Shown here piece by piece: positions 44,753 to 56,770 of a DNA stretch of 64,000 nucleotides; within the stretch, counting starts at the first letter, position 1, and each line of letters begins with the position of its first letter. A program made the position numbers and the translations under genes. This DNA is from Apoda limacodes (taxonomy: Eukaryota; Arthropoda; Insecta; Lepidoptera; Limacodidae). The notes under the pieces are model-generated. The model made no database searches, was not told where the DNA came from, and saw only the letters and a program-made list of their open reading frames with translations. Where the stretch lies: NCBI GenBank assembly GCA_946406115.1, contig OX291544.1:11160001-11224000 (forward strand), given 5' to 3'.

Positions 44753-45548
44753 ACACGCTTTGGTAGACGCTCATTAGAATGGTACAGTTATGTTACATGT
44801 AATTGATGGTTATGTTAATGATATCTCTATATCCGCTACTTACTATCTCAATCATTTTAGTCCCGATGTCTTGTTGCGTTGCGGTATGGGTGACCCCCAA
44901 AGCAAGCAGACCCTTGGTAGATAGAGGTAGGTGAGGACGGGGCAATCACAGTAGGGGTTCTTCAAGCGGGGTCTGGCTTGTTATAAGATTAGGGAAGATT
45001 GGGGCTTGATGTTAGAGACATACTAGGATAACTGCAGGCTTCAGGAATCTAAGGGTGTGAGGGGGCTGATAAAACCTAAATCTGGGTTGGCTCCAGTTCC
45101 ACCCTTCACCGGCGTCGAGTGGGGAAGCTGAACTGTTAGATGCCGTTTAGGTAATGGGTGGCTAAAATTTAATGTGGGATTTTTAACCCAATCTCCTTAA
45201 GGAATCCATAGATAAATAGTACCTCCACTCCACCCATTATTGCGACGGATAGATTTGGAAAGCTAAGTATTATTGTGTTCATATTTAAATATTTGTTTCC
45301 TGTGTAAAAATAAACGTAAACCTCATATGTTTTTCAGAGCCGCGACATTAATCTAGAGAGTCTAATTTTTAATTAGACTATCTAAGCTTTATTTTATTGC
45401 TTTATACTGTTTAATTTATGTTTTGACTAAGCCATTTAAGATAAAGATGACAGAACTTCAACATTGACCAAACTTTATTAACAGGCTATGAGGTGACGTT
45501 AGTGGGTCAGGATTTGTTCTATTCTTCGCCATGAATCACCCCGTTGAA

Positions 45549-45625
45549 GACGTATTAGTATAATCATACACAATTCTCTACTAACTGATGAGGCTCTGAA
45601 TTGTTGTATGGAAAGCCGAAACGTT
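45549..45625 (+). ncRNA. type III hammerhead ribozyme, 3' LTR copy
   Basis: Identical to 28816-28892. Stem III GACGT at 45549-45553, cleavage predicted after A45554, stem I TTAGTA 45555-45560 with TACTAA 45579-45584, CTGATGA 45585-45591, stem II GGCT/AGCC, GAAA 45618-45621. The distance to the 5' copy is 16,733 bases. Confidence 0.92.
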
Positions 45626-45634
45626 AAGTTCTAA

Positions 45635-45691
45635 ACACTCAGAAAGGGCTAACCCTTACTTGATCTGGCTAATGCGCCGGGTCCTGAGTGT
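45635..45691 (+). other. structured RNA segment after the ribozyme (3' LTR)
   Basis: Identical copy of the two-hairpin structure at 28902-28958, closed by ACACTCAG/CTGAGTGT. Confidence 0.5.
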
Positions 45692-48563
45692 GGATATGTC
45701 TTCCTTACAATCCACCTTAAACATATTTATTGTGTGTCAAACTAGGTGTTCTGTCGCCTTAATTACTCTGATGAACAATTCACCACTTAACCATGTGCGT
45801 AATCGCACACCTATTTTATTATTTCTTGTGAACTTAGCTTGCACGGCATATGTTTCGGGCGAGTATAGCTTCTCCGGACTAGCGGCTATTTAAACTTAAG
45901 GAGCCTCGGGTTCGAACCGACCGATCGTAGGTTATATTCAAATAATAACGAGATGGTCCCTTTAGTTCCGTAGTTAGTCATAGTAGTAAGGATAAGTACA
46001 TGGTCGTCTGGTTGTTTGCCACCTCCGCAGCGTTATAAATGTAGGAGTTGGCGGGGAGCACTACTTACCTATCCTAAAGAACAGTTTAAGGCACGGTGTA
46101 CGAAGGATAAAGGTTATCTATTAACTCAATTACTAAATGACAGGAGGGCGAAGCCACAAGGTAAGCTAGTTTGATTAAACCTATCTACGAGTCTGTCAGG
46201 AGTTGGTCGTTATATACCTTCCTTGTTAAAGGTTCCAAGACGTCAGTCAGATAATAAGTACGATACAATTGACAACCGCTTAAGGCCAGACGGTACCCTA
46301 GGCCCTTAAGGCTATTCAAATTCAAGTTATACATAATTAATTTTCAATATTCATTTTAGCGATCAAGTAGGAACAACCTAGTGTATGAGTTAGGCGAGCG
46401 TTAGGTTTTGTCTCAATTTTATAGTTTTGTTTTCATAAACTTTATATTCTAGTGTAGATAATCGCCATAGCTTGTAACCATAAACTCAATTTTAGATCTA
46501 AGAACGAAATTCGTACTGACCGGGTCGCGAGATACTAAACCAAAACCGAACCAACGTAAATTAGTCGAAGGAAGGTCGAGTAACACGATTAGACTCTGTA
46601 CCTGCGCAGAAGACTAAAATGTGAACTCTGCGCACCCACGTGACCACGAGACGCCAGCTGGGCACTTCGACGCACAGGCAAATGTATGGAAAGTCTGACC
46701 GGTTAGTCTTTAATTGGCCGAAGGGATAATTCGGTGGCGGGCCCAATAATTCTGAATAGAACAACTTACGAACCCTTAAGGAATGGTTGTATATGTGAAT
46801 TTTCCTGGATGATTCCCAGTTAGGGTTACCCGTAAACGACCTGGAAACTAGGATTGGTAGATTTAGATAGACTTCCATACTAAATCGTCCGCCCTTAGCG
46901 CCCTCTATAAGACCTCCTCAATATCTCCATTATTAGACAGTTAGCTAAGATATCGATCGACCGAGTAATTCCACGATTATTACACAGATGGCGTGAGTTT
47001 CAGTGGTAAAATAATAATCATGAATGTATGTGGATTTCTGGATACCTACGGTTAGGACTATGTTATAACTTTATTTAAAGGGTAGGCTGTAGATGTATTT
47101 CAGGGTTACATTTACTTCTAATTTGTTAGTTTGTCTTTACGGCGATTCTACATATATTATTATAAGATTAGATTAGAAGAGAAGCTAGTAAGGATAGTGG
47201 TAGTCTTTTTATATACTTAGATTGCCTTTGGGGTGGCTTCTCGAATACCATTACGACTTTATAATTTCACTTAGGGGTTGTTAACGGGTTGTCAACAGGC
47301 TCTTTATGCAATTACTAAACTTATCGGTCAGTCTGTGGTGCATTCTTAAGTGTTATTGAGAGGGTTGTGTAATTTACGTAAGGGCCAGGCCGCGAGTATA
47401 TTCGTTTTTATCTATATATATATATTCAATCTGTTAGTTCATCCGTATGGTGACCTTTCATATTACATTACAGTTTTATAACTTCGCTTAAGAGATCGAT
47501 AGCTAGTCTACTAATAATTTATCTATGTACTTAATAGGTCCGCTTGTCTCCCTAATGCCTTATATATGTTGTTATTAGCTCCGACCTTCACTTAAGCGCA
47601 AGCTAGAGAACTGGTGACAGGTTAGTTGTGTAGGTTATAGGTTAATTAAGGGATCAATAGCGTACCTGCTAATAATTTATTTAGTTATTAAATAGGTCTG
47701 TCTGTCTCTTAAATGATTTTGTTATATTATAAGTGTATAAATTTAGTTAAGGGGAAGCCAGTGAGCTTATTAGTGGTTAGTACTTTCATATGTCTAAGGG
47801 TTCTTCCTTTTAAGGTGATTTTCCTACATTACTATGAGGTTACAAGTTTACTTAAGGGCAAGATAACTAGTGTATCGATGGACTACTTACCGTTTAAGAG
47901 TTCTCCTTTAAGGCGATTTCATACATTACTATAGGATTACGACTTCACTTAAGGGGTATGCGGTCATAGTCGTTATAACTTCAAGGCCTATCGTGTTCGA
48001 GGGGTAACCGTGTTATTACGAGACATGTTCGGAGTTGTAAGGAGGTAGCTAGGCTGGTGAATAGGGTGACTTAGGCTAGGGTACTTCGACTACGTTAGGA
48101 TAATAAATCGCATATATTTTAATCTGAAACTCGCATTTAGTAATTTAAATTCTGGTCTAATGCTAATCAGGACTTAGTGGTTCTGCGGTTAAGGATTAGT
48201 TATAGGCCATTGCTTTTAATGTAGGTATAATGTAAAATTAGGGTTTTGATTTTGTTCTTTCACACCTGGGACTGATTGAATCCATACCTCTTAGGATCTG
48301 GGGTTATTATCGGTCACAACGAGGGGTCCAAATAGACGATTACGCCACTAGACGATCACAGCCAAATAAAATATTAGCTTTCTTTAATAATAACATTAAC
48401 GGTTACAAAATATCATTAACATTTATAATAATAAAGGCAATAATAATATGTTAGGATTACGTACGCCATCACGTATTCAAATTGGCGACTACGTCAGTAT
48501 ACTCCACGTGAGTTCAAATTTATAATTTTATTATTTTTATAAAGAGGGGGGGGGGTTTCTACA

Positions 48564-48567
48564 ATGT
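48564..48567. repeat. target site duplication, right
   Basis: ATGT directly after the 3' LTR, matching 26223-26226. Confidence 0.8.
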
Positions 48568-48872
48568 CTATGCTACCATAGCAACTACTACTTGTATGCG
48601 ACTACCGGACAAAAACCTAGCCACTCATATGCACAAACCCTCGGGCAGTCCGTCGGATGGCAACTTCGATAGAAGATCCCGGTGCCAGACCCGACCGAAC
48701 GCCTTCGATAGGATTCCAGGTTACATGCCAATGCCTCCCCCTGACTCTCAATGCATAGTGTCACCAGTCGAGCGACCGTGGCGAAAGCCGTATTGACGGT
48801 CGCTGACCAGTTCGTGTTTTTCTAGGTATCTAAGAAGCTGTGTGTTTATCACACGCTCCATGACCTTGGAGA
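48568..48872 (-). mobile_element. Jockey-like LINE, right part of the split copy
   Basis: Continues the LINE interrupted at 26226. Reading parallels 10400-10690 in the other copy: CGGACAAAAACCTAGCCACT versus CGGACAAAAAGCTAGCCACC, then the CCTCCCCCTGACTCTCAATG block, then TCTAGGTATCTAAGAAGCTG, and CACACGCTCCATGACCTTGG. It ends abruptly at a C run near 48873. Confidence 0.75.
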
Positions 48873-48879
48873 CCCCCCG

Positions 48880-49086
48880 CTGTGTTGCCTTGCTATTTCG
48901 GAGGCCAAGAAGGACGTGATAAGTCTATGTGCTAAAGTAATTATACCTCTTGAGTTGCATGCGTGGGACTATTCCCTACCTACTAGCAAAACTACAGGAG
49001 ATCAAGTAGTCGAACCAGATGTTATTAACGGAGAATGTTTCAAAGATTTCAACTTAAACTTATATAGGCACAAAAGGCTGTACTGA
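48880..49086 (+). pseudogene. orphan coding-like fragment
   Basis: An open frame of about 68 codons without its own ATG reads AISEAKKDVISLCAKVIIPL, then ELHAWDYSLPTSKTTGDQVV, and ends at TGA 49084-49086. The composition is protein-like and unlike the surrounding AT-rich DNA. It could be the last part of a transposase or a displaced host exon joined to the LINE breakpoint. Family not recognised. Confidence 0.35.
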
Positions 49087-49440
49087 GATCTTATTGGGAA
49101 CAGTCTGGAGCTATTCAGATTCTGGGATTCCCGAGAAAATGTTTGCAAGTAAATTCGACGTAGAGACATTTATGAAAACTTTTGCCGTTCATTTAAATCA
49201 TCATCATCATCTTGGTAATGGGAAAATTACTGTTTTTACTCATTTCGTTTCTTTGCCGATAACGATACGTGCCTTCGTTTTTTTACAATAATTTATAAAC
49301 TGGCGCTAACGTAAAGGTTTGGGAGGCAGTACAAATGGCCAGGGACCTTATTGGGAACAGTCTCAAGCTATTTGGACTCTGGAATTCGAGAGGAAAATGT
49401 ATGCAACTACATTTACGAGGTGAAGGTTTCGAGAGGTAAG
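49086..49440. repeat. diverged direct repeat pair
   Basis: 49087-49180 and 49345-49440 share CTTATTGGGAACAGTCT, then AGCTATT, TCTGG, GAGAAAATGT/GAGGAAAATGT, GCAA-TA and ACGAG/ACGTAG in the same order. Function not evident. Confidence 0.45.
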
Positions 49441-49604
49441 CCAGACTTCTATAGATTTTTGTCTCGAATTACAGAGACAGAATAGCTTGAAATTGTTCCC
49501 ACGAAAAAAAGTAAGCCACGACGTGATCCAGGAAAGCAATAACTAGCTAAATCGCATTCGGGAGCAGTTATCTGCAATTGCTCTCTGCAACTCGTCAAAA
49601 TTAA

Positions 49605-49862
49605 AAAATTGGCCAAGTGCGAGTCGGACTCGCGCACGAAGGGTTCCGTACCATTATCTACAAAAACGGCAAAAAAATCACGTTTGTTGTATGGGAGCCC
49701 CCTTAAATACTTATTTTGTTCTGTTTTTTAGTATTTGTTGTTATAGCGGCAACAGAAATACATCTTCTGTGAAAATTTCAACTGTCTAACTTTCACGGTT
49801 CATGAGATACAGCCTGGTGACAGACGGACAACGTAGTCTTAGTAATAGGGTTCCGCTAAAAA
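49605..49862 (+). mobile_element. common lepidopteran interspersed repeat
   Basis: Contains GCGAGTCGGACTCGCGCACG with GGGTTCCGTACC, ATGGGAGCCCCCTT, GCGGCAACAGAAATACATC, GTGAAAATTTCAACTGTC, GGTTCATGAGATACAGCCTG and ends AGTAATAGGGTTCCG. This order of words recurs widely in moth and butterfly genomes. Non-coding; transposon class not determined from sequence. Confidence 0.55.
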
Positions 49863-51828
49863 AATGTGAACCGACTGACATTCAAAACTCATTTTCGTCA
49901 AAAGTGTCACTTAGTTTTCGCTCTACGGGGACGATATATAGTGAGTTACGAATAAAATAAATGACCCCTAAAGTTGAAAATATCTTACGAAATTATTTTA
50001 ATCATGTAACGGGGTTAATTTTACTTTCAAAATGTTGTTATGATATACGCTAATTTATGTTTTTTGAGGATATCTATCTAAACACTGATAATTAAGATTA
50101 TAAGTATTAGGACGTGAGAAGTTTTTAAAAATCCAAAGTATATATAGAATTTACTTCATAAAATAGCGTCTCTGCTATTGCATCAAAAGGTTCAAATATT
50201 TGCAGCAATATCCCTCTATTGCAATAATGAGTGCCGAAAAACAATGTTTAGAAGCTCTTAGTTCCATGTTTGCTGCTTATTTGTTATTAAGGCTAGGTTA
50301 TAGGACAGACCGCGAAAATACGCCGTTTTTGTGCAAATTTTGTGGTTAAACTATAGCATCTAAAGCATTGAAAAAAATATATGTTATAAAACTTACTTTT
50401 GTCTAGTGCATTACCTTACTAAATGATTTTCATTTATTGTATTTAATGCAATAAAAAATCTGGAAGGGACCGTTGTTTCAAGACTTGTGCAAATTTTTAA
50501 AGCGTGTTTTGCATTTGCTTGTAATGAAAGTTGGTTAAATAATTAAAATAGCTTGTTATTTAGTGCATAGACTCTAAATTGTAGCGAAAAGTCAAAAAAT
50601 GTGACTACAAAACGGTAATAACGTTAAATTCCATACAAAAAATTTAAAGTTTCAAGGCGTCATTACGGTATTAACTACTTAAAAAGTATATAACATATAT
50701 ATCTCATAGTGATGTATATGGCATTATCTAGTGATTTATAGTACATTTACATACACAACGTTAGAATTACAGAAATTAGCTTTCTGGCCTATATCGCTCT
50801 CCTTATGGAACCTTCACCCCCATAAAAGTTTCTCAAATAGAGTATGTTTTAACCTGGAGTGTGAATTTGATAATGGAGTGTGAATAATATCGTAAATATA
50901 AAGCATTATAACTCATGTCAACAAACATTCATTTAGGGTCTGCAAAATGAATGCTAGAAACCCTTTTTCTCGAAAAAAATGCCATATTTTGTATTTGTTT
51001 TGCAATTCAGAAGTACCAAGAAGAAAAATTTCTTACTGCAGTGCAGCAATGGTTGCATAAACTGCCACGTGGATCAATTATGCAGCTAAATATGGCAAAA
51101 GAGATACAATTATAACTGAATTGCAATCAACAGCTACGTTAAATGCCACGCAAAACCATAATAAAGTCAAAGGTGGCAAATTAGATTAAATTATTACTAT
51201 GAAGACGAAACGTCTCGCTGTTTTCCCCATACATACGTATTCCCCTGTTTTCTCCCTGGAATTTGGCATTAGAGCATTTATATTTTTATGTATCATAGAT
51301 ATACACAATCACTATGCATGTTTTGCTTTTATTAATATGCCATTTCCATGAAAAACTGGGACTCTGCAAAAATCCAAAAAATGCCACTTTTTTCTGACAT
51401 GTTTAGACGTGTGCTTTACAAATAGGAAAACTATTTTTAAGAAAAAATAACATACAGACATGAAATAATTTATTTTCTTTAAGGTGAAGTAATTTTAATA
51501 AAATTTGGTTGAGAATTGGAGGAGGAAAGTGGGGAATACGATACCTCGATTTTGCTGATTACGATTACGTAAAACAGCCCGAGGTGCAGTTGTCTCAATC
51601 GCACATCCGTATTTTGGACCGGGTCCCAGTAGTCCGGTCAAATTAGACCAAAAAATAAGAGTTAAGCTACCTACATTCCCACCAAGCTGAAAATCAGTAA
51701 GATTGTTTAAATACAGTTCCGATGTATGGAATTTTTTTTATTCAAGTTCAAAAAAAAATAGTTTTTCGCGATTTTTACCAAAACGGTAAGTTTTATCATA
51801 AAAATACTACGACAAAAATTGTAGATCA
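49863..51828. other. intergenic, no gene seen
   Basis: About 2 kb of AT-rich sequence without a plausible frame, RNA gene or recognised repeat. Confidence 0.4.
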
Positions 51829-52058
51829 TAAAATTATCTAAAAAAAATGTATCAATACTTTTTTTTCAACGAGCCACCGTTTTTGAGATATAACGATTCG
51901 AAAAGTTAAAAAAAACGCGCTAAGTACACTACCTCATAGGTGGCGTGGAAACGTCTGCATATGACGATTACAACTTTTACAACTTTATGAATCGTTATAT
52001 CTCAAAAACGGTGGCTCGTTGAAAAAAAAGTATTGATACATTTTTTTAGATAATTTTT
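51829..52058. mobile_element. foldback element with arms of about 68 bp
   Basis: The left arm (about 51831-51898) includes ATGTATCAATACTTTTTTTT then CAACGAGCCACCGTTTTTGA and ends GATATAACGATT; the right arm (51990-52058) is its reverse complement, perfect over roughly 57 bases and near-perfect beyond. The 91-base spacer holds AAACGCGCTAAGTACACTAC. The unit is a long, near-perfect hairpin. Confidence 0.85.
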
Positions 52059-52267
52059 TTTTTAGCGAAATTTAAAAAGTTTGTGTTCTCCCCCTCTACA
52101 TTTTAAAATGTGAGTTCTAAAAATCTAAGAAAATAACATTAGGGTTTTATAAATACTTCCGCCAAAAATGTTTGGAACAATCGGTCCATAAGTTTTTAGA
52201 TATCTACATTAAGTCTTACTCTACGGAATCTTAACTTATGGATGTATGACCCGCACTTGACCGTTTA

Positions 52268-52545
52268 TGTTAGTCTGTATTATGTAAGCGGTCGCTGTAG
52301 CCTATGGACACTTGCAACATCAGGGGCATCACTAGCGCGTTATCAAAATGCCAAAAATCCAAAACCCCATATGTAGCCTCTAGAGATAACATCGGAAAGC
52401 TAATTCCAGAACCTAAGCGTTCTTTAACTCTTCGACTATATATGATTCTAAAGCTATACATCGATACCCTGCATTTGCTTATAATTGGTCTATGAGTCCC
52501 AGACAGGAAAGCGACGCTGAGGTTGGCTGCAATAGTTTCGTCCAA
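52268..52545 (-). mobile_element. LINE 3'-end fragment
   Basis: TAAGCGGTCGCTGTAGCCTATGGACAC at the left, then AACCTAAGCGTTC, match the 3'-end region of the LINE family at 9285 (GTAAGCGGTCACCGTAGC, CCAAGCGTTCGC). Strongly diverged. Confidence 0.5.
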
Positions 52546-54910
52546 TTTTATCTGTAATAAACTAATTAACTATTACTAAGTCTTTGGCTTTAGTAGCATA
52601 AAACTTCATTATTGCAAATACACATAAATATTTCTGCGAATAAAGCAAACCACGTCATTGTCAGTTTCTTTTGTGGCGTAACATAGCTTTTATAAATCTC
52701 AGCGCTGCCACCACCACCAGCCAATTTCATCTCTTCTCTACTGTCATCATAGTACTCATTCATTTATTTAGGTTTTTGTGTACTGGGAGGTGCAAAAAAA
52801 CAGAGTGATAACAGGTACGAAAATTCTTATAGAATAGGTTATTATAGTTCAAATAAAATACAGAATGATGATCTACGTATTTCTTATACAATCTTCATGT
52901 GTTCTATCACCATAATATGTGGAATGACAATTGACTAGTTGGTGTTTGTACACGCAATAACTTATAGTCCGAGATACGAAGACCAAAATCATCAAACCTA
53001 TCATCGTTCCACGGCCAAAACTTATGAAATTAGCTTAGGCCATACTGAACCCTACTAGGTGTGCAGTAACTGTCAAAAATGTCAAAGCTTTCTACCTTTT
53101 TTAGTTTTTCAGCTTAACTTCTTTTAGTTTTAGAATTAAAGGTAGCAAAATGTCCAGAAACGGTATTTTAATAAACCTGTCAGCCAAACAAATTATTAAA
53201 AATAAATGAACGGTTTCTATTAAACGTCGGTTTCGTTTATTGTCATTTTGAGGGTTCCGTACAGTACGCGAAAAAAGATCCCCCAATTCGTGATAATAAT
53301 AATATATTCCTTATTACACAGTTAGCAAGACATGTCATATACATTTTGAAATATAAAATAGTAAGTAACGGTGGTCTCTTCGCTAAGCAATTTTTACTAA
53401 ACAACCTTCGTGTGGAGGAATTATGTAAGAATTGAGTAAAAAAGAAGCAAAATTGAGTAAGGTGTGCATATATTTCTCACTTCAAAGATGAGATTTAAAA
53501 ATTTATAAATAAATATATTTGAAAAGTATATAGAAACATTTACGAATATTAATTTATAAAAATAACCTGAATACCTACTTCACAACGTAACACAGTCCTA
53601 AATGTCCGCAACAAATACTAAAAATGTTAACAACCAGTTAAACTTTTATAAGCGCTATTATTTAATTGTGAGCTAAAACTAGTACTCGTAAGCTCAGAAC
53701 TGTCAACTTACAGAAAGTTTACAGCATAGCTTACAAATAATGTGGCTGTGTGACGAATATTGAACAGTTTTTTTGAGGCGTCTGTGGCTACATATAAAAT
53801 TTTTAACGTGAATGTACCGTTTTACACATTTACTGTTTTTTCCACTTGTAGTCTAATAATATGTTATTATGAATAGTCTTTCATGAATGTATTATGTAAT
53901 CTCATTGTTATATCCTGTTCAACATAGCCGTCGGTGGGGTTGTGTTCTTCCATTGCAGATAGGAGCATGAATCGCATTTCGCTACGCTCACAAATTCAGT
54001 TATTTGTGCATATGACTCCGCTTGCACTAAATTCTGTTATCAGTGGGATTAAAGATAGCTATAGCAAACTATAACTGTAGAAATAGTTTGTCAACATCAA
54101 ATTCTGTTATAGTTTTCCTGCGAGAGCTTTTGAATTTCCCGAGATAAATCCTATGTCTTCCCCTGTCTTTTAACTACCTTTGTCGAAATTTCAACTGAAC
54201 TCCATTGCGACGTGAATAAAATACAAACAAATTTATAAAATAAAAATATATTTATTTGGATCTTATTGTTTGGTTAACGCTGTCTTAAAATAATTAATAA
54301 AATTCAATTTGTAATGTCAATTATTACTCTATCAATGTCAATCAGTGGATACTGAGCGTACAATTTCAATTATAAAAAAATAAATAGTCGACTACAGGGG
54401 CATTCGAAATGATATCGACATAACGTTTTGCCTAGCCTCTCTATTATAATATCTTATAAATATATAACTGCAGTAACTCTATACGAGTTACAAGAGAGTA
54501 GCAAATTTTTTGAAGTTTCGAACCATTCATTTCATGATTTGATAATTTTGCATTGACACGCTACATCAAATATGTTCTTAATTTTTTTTATAGTGTCAAA
54601 TAATAGTAGTAGCTGAATATTTGCTATAACCATAGTTTTAATTGTTAAAAAAATATTTGATCATAAAACATAATTAGAAAAATCGGAAGCAATGCTGACA
54701 GTTCGGTGAGCATGCTCACTAACAGCAGAAAAAAGGTACCAGTTGCACTTTACTTGAATTCAGTATATATATGTATTGTGTAGTTTAGTCAAATCATTAG
54801 AATTAGTTTAGAATCAATAGTTTATTAAGTAAAGTACAATTTTGACATTACTGAAAACTTACAGATAAAAAGGTCATAGAATGTCGCCACAAAGCGAAAT
54901 AAACGTGTTA
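52546..54910. other. intergenic, no gene seen
   Basis: About 2.4 kb AT-rich. A short match to the GGGTTCCGTAC motif of the interspersed repeat occurs near 53251. No gene supported. Confidence 0.4.
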
Positions 54911-54983
54911 GTCTTTACCAAAATTTACGTATATGAGTTGCTAGGTAGTTAAACAATTCATATACGTAAATTTTGGTAATGAC
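54911..54983. repeat. short perfect inverted repeat (hairpin)
   Basis: 54916-54936 (TACCAAAATTTACGTATATG...) is exactly reverse-complementary to 54958-54978, extendable by five more bases with one mismatch. The loop is 21 bases. Confidence 0.85.
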
Positions 54984-55559
54984 TTATTAAATATGGAACA
55001 AAATAAGTATATCATCTCATCGTAATGTGTTTGACAACTTTAAGTGCGTTTATTATATTAAGTATTACAAAACTTAGTTTACTGTGATTTTTATTTGCTT
55101 AACTAAATTTTTTTTATCAGTTATACCTCGAAATACTTGTTAACCAGTGTGCACGGGGGCTGCTGCCGACAAACTACTTTTTTTTGGCAGATTTAATTTG
55201 TTGTAAATGTATATTTTAAGAATTAAGTAAATAAATTAAAAAAAAGATATACAGACAGCCAAATAATTATGTAGAAAATAAAAAAGTATAACTTAAATTA
55301 AAATTAAAATTTTATCGTTATTAAATACTTCAAGAACACTAAGAGATCAATTTATTAGAGATGAGAGCCATCGAGGTAATCACTCTTTTGTGTCTAGACT
55401 CCTATAATAAATCTTGCCAGGGTACCGAGTGTGCTGCAATGAACTTCCGCTCCTTTGGTCCTAGCGAAGGCTTAATTAATACGGAATGACTTAGCGTTTT
55501 AAGCGTTTAGGCAAGCTCAGGATTAAAAGATTTTGCAGATAAAATAAAATTTATTTAAC

Positions 55560-55980
55560 TGTAACGGTGGTTTACACGATTCTAACGGTTTTGCGCCGCT
55601 TATGGCTCTTCCACATTTTTTCTGCGCTATAAAAACCTCATTTATGTCTGTGCAGTTTCCCCATAAAATAAGTCCGTATCGCAGTACAAAGTCTACATAT
55701 CCAAAATAAGCTGCCAGTGCCGTGTCTTGACTACTTGTTATCCTTAATCTTCTGAGTAAGGTTCAGGTTGAAAATTCATTATGGTTTTCTTTTCAACAAT
55801 AATTGATATATCGTCGGCAAACAGAACACATTGATGATTTGTTATATTTGGCAAATTGTTGACGTACAACAGAAAGAGAAGTGGACCTAAGCCTCTTCCT
55901 TGAGGAACTCTAAATCTCTTGTGAAGACCATACAAACTGTAAACCCCCATTTCATCCCTTCAGGGGGTGAGTTTTGAAAA
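55560..55980 (-). mobile_element. LINE reverse transcriptase fragment
   Basis: The minus-strand frame 55744-55950 reads VPQGRGLGPLLFLLYVNNLP and LFADDISIIV, the B and C motifs of a non-LTR reverse transcriptase (catalytic FADD). Next to it in transcript direction, 55740-55580, is GNCTDINEVFIAQKKCGRAI, a segment from the region after the RT palm. The sequence between them has been lost, so the copy is internally deleted. Confidence 0.7.
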
Positions 55981-56370
55981 ATACTTTCTTACCGCACGCC
56001 TACATCATAATGCTTATATGTGCGCTAAATATCAGCGCAATCCATTCAGTTGTTTGAGCTGTGCGTTGATAAATCAGTCAGTAATGGTTGCCTTTTATAT
56101 ATACAGACTTGGAAGTTATATTTGTCTAATATAATTTATTTGTCTATCATATTTTATAAAATAACGATGCTTAAGTTATAGTCGTCGTTTGTGCGTATTC
56201 AAAATATGTATGACATATACTTTACATACTCACACAAACGTCGCTTCGTTCCTTGGTTTTTTCATTTAAGGATTATTATTATATTTATTTTCTACTAATA
56301 TATGTGTCTTTATAGTGTATTATATTTATAACTATGTAAAAAAAAAATTATAGCAAAGATGCAGTCAAAA

Positions 56371-56440
56371 GATAACCTAGAGCCAGGATTTGAACCTGCA
56401 ACAATCCTTAAATTCCTATGTACGGTCATTCGAATAGTCC
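56371..56440 (-). mobile_element. tRNA-derived SINE fragment
   Basis: The reverse complement has a B box, GCAGGTTCAAATCCTGGCTC. The acceptor ends do not pair, so it is not an intact tRNA gene. Confidence 0.45.
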
Positions 56441-56677
56441 ATACATAGTGTAAAGGTTAAAATTGCGTGAAGCCATTCTGTGAATCTCGCACTCACACAT
56501 TAACATTATCAGAACTGTCAATAATATTAACCTTAAATCGACAAAATTAGGTTTAGTTTTCTTAATACTAACCAGTTTATTTAAACCGTTCTTCTGTCTT
56601 TTGGTTTCTTAACCTAACAAATTAATTAGGTGTAAACTGCATAAGTATTGTTTATTTCGCATTAAATGTTATCTGTC

Positions 56678-56770
56678 CGGTGGTGTAGTAGTAGTGTAGG
56701 TAGGCGTAGCGATTTAAACCGGCGAGCCTATGGTTCAAATCACGCTATTTGTGGTTTGAGTATTTTTGTT
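56678..56770 (+). mobile_element. tRNA-derived SINE fragment
   Basis: TCCGGTGGTGTAGTAGTAGT gives an A-box-like start and GGTTCAAATCA near 56731 a B box. It does not fold as a full cloverleaf. It lies opposite in orientation to the one at 56371-56440. Confidence 0.45.

Larger units (their letters stand above)
26227..48563 (+). mobile_element. giant Ty3/Gypsy LTR retrotransposon with hammerhead ribozymes in its LTRs
   Basis: A 22,337-bp element: 5' LTR 26227-31827, non-coding leader 31828-38225, gag 38226-39221, pol 39298-42711, short 3' segment with purine tracts 42712-42959, 3' LTR 42960-48563. Ends are TG..CA, within a 5-bp inverted pair TGTAG/CTACA. The target duplication is ATGT. Pol order protease, reverse transcriptase, RNase H, integrase assigns it to Ty3/Gypsy (Metaviridae-like); there is no env. 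The LTRs are near-identical: I saw one substitution cluster (29171 region versus 45907 region) and a 3-base length difference (29517 versus 46251), so insertion is recent and both ORFs are intact. Only about 4.5 kb of 22 kb is coding. It is nested in a minus-strand LINE copy. Confidence 0.93.
42960..48563 (+). repeat. 3' long terminal repeat (5.6 kb)
   Basis: 5604 bp, TGTAGTGG to TTTCTACA, matching the 5' LTR. Offset is 16733 up to about 29516 and 16736 after it because of a 3-base insertion (ATA) near 46254. It carries the same 131-bp repeats (44303-44752), signal sequences and ribozyme. Confidence 0.95.

Noticed and set aside
56371..56770. Two tRNA genes
   Set aside because: B boxes are present but acceptor stems do not pair and full cloverleafs cannot be drawn; SINE fragments are more likely.
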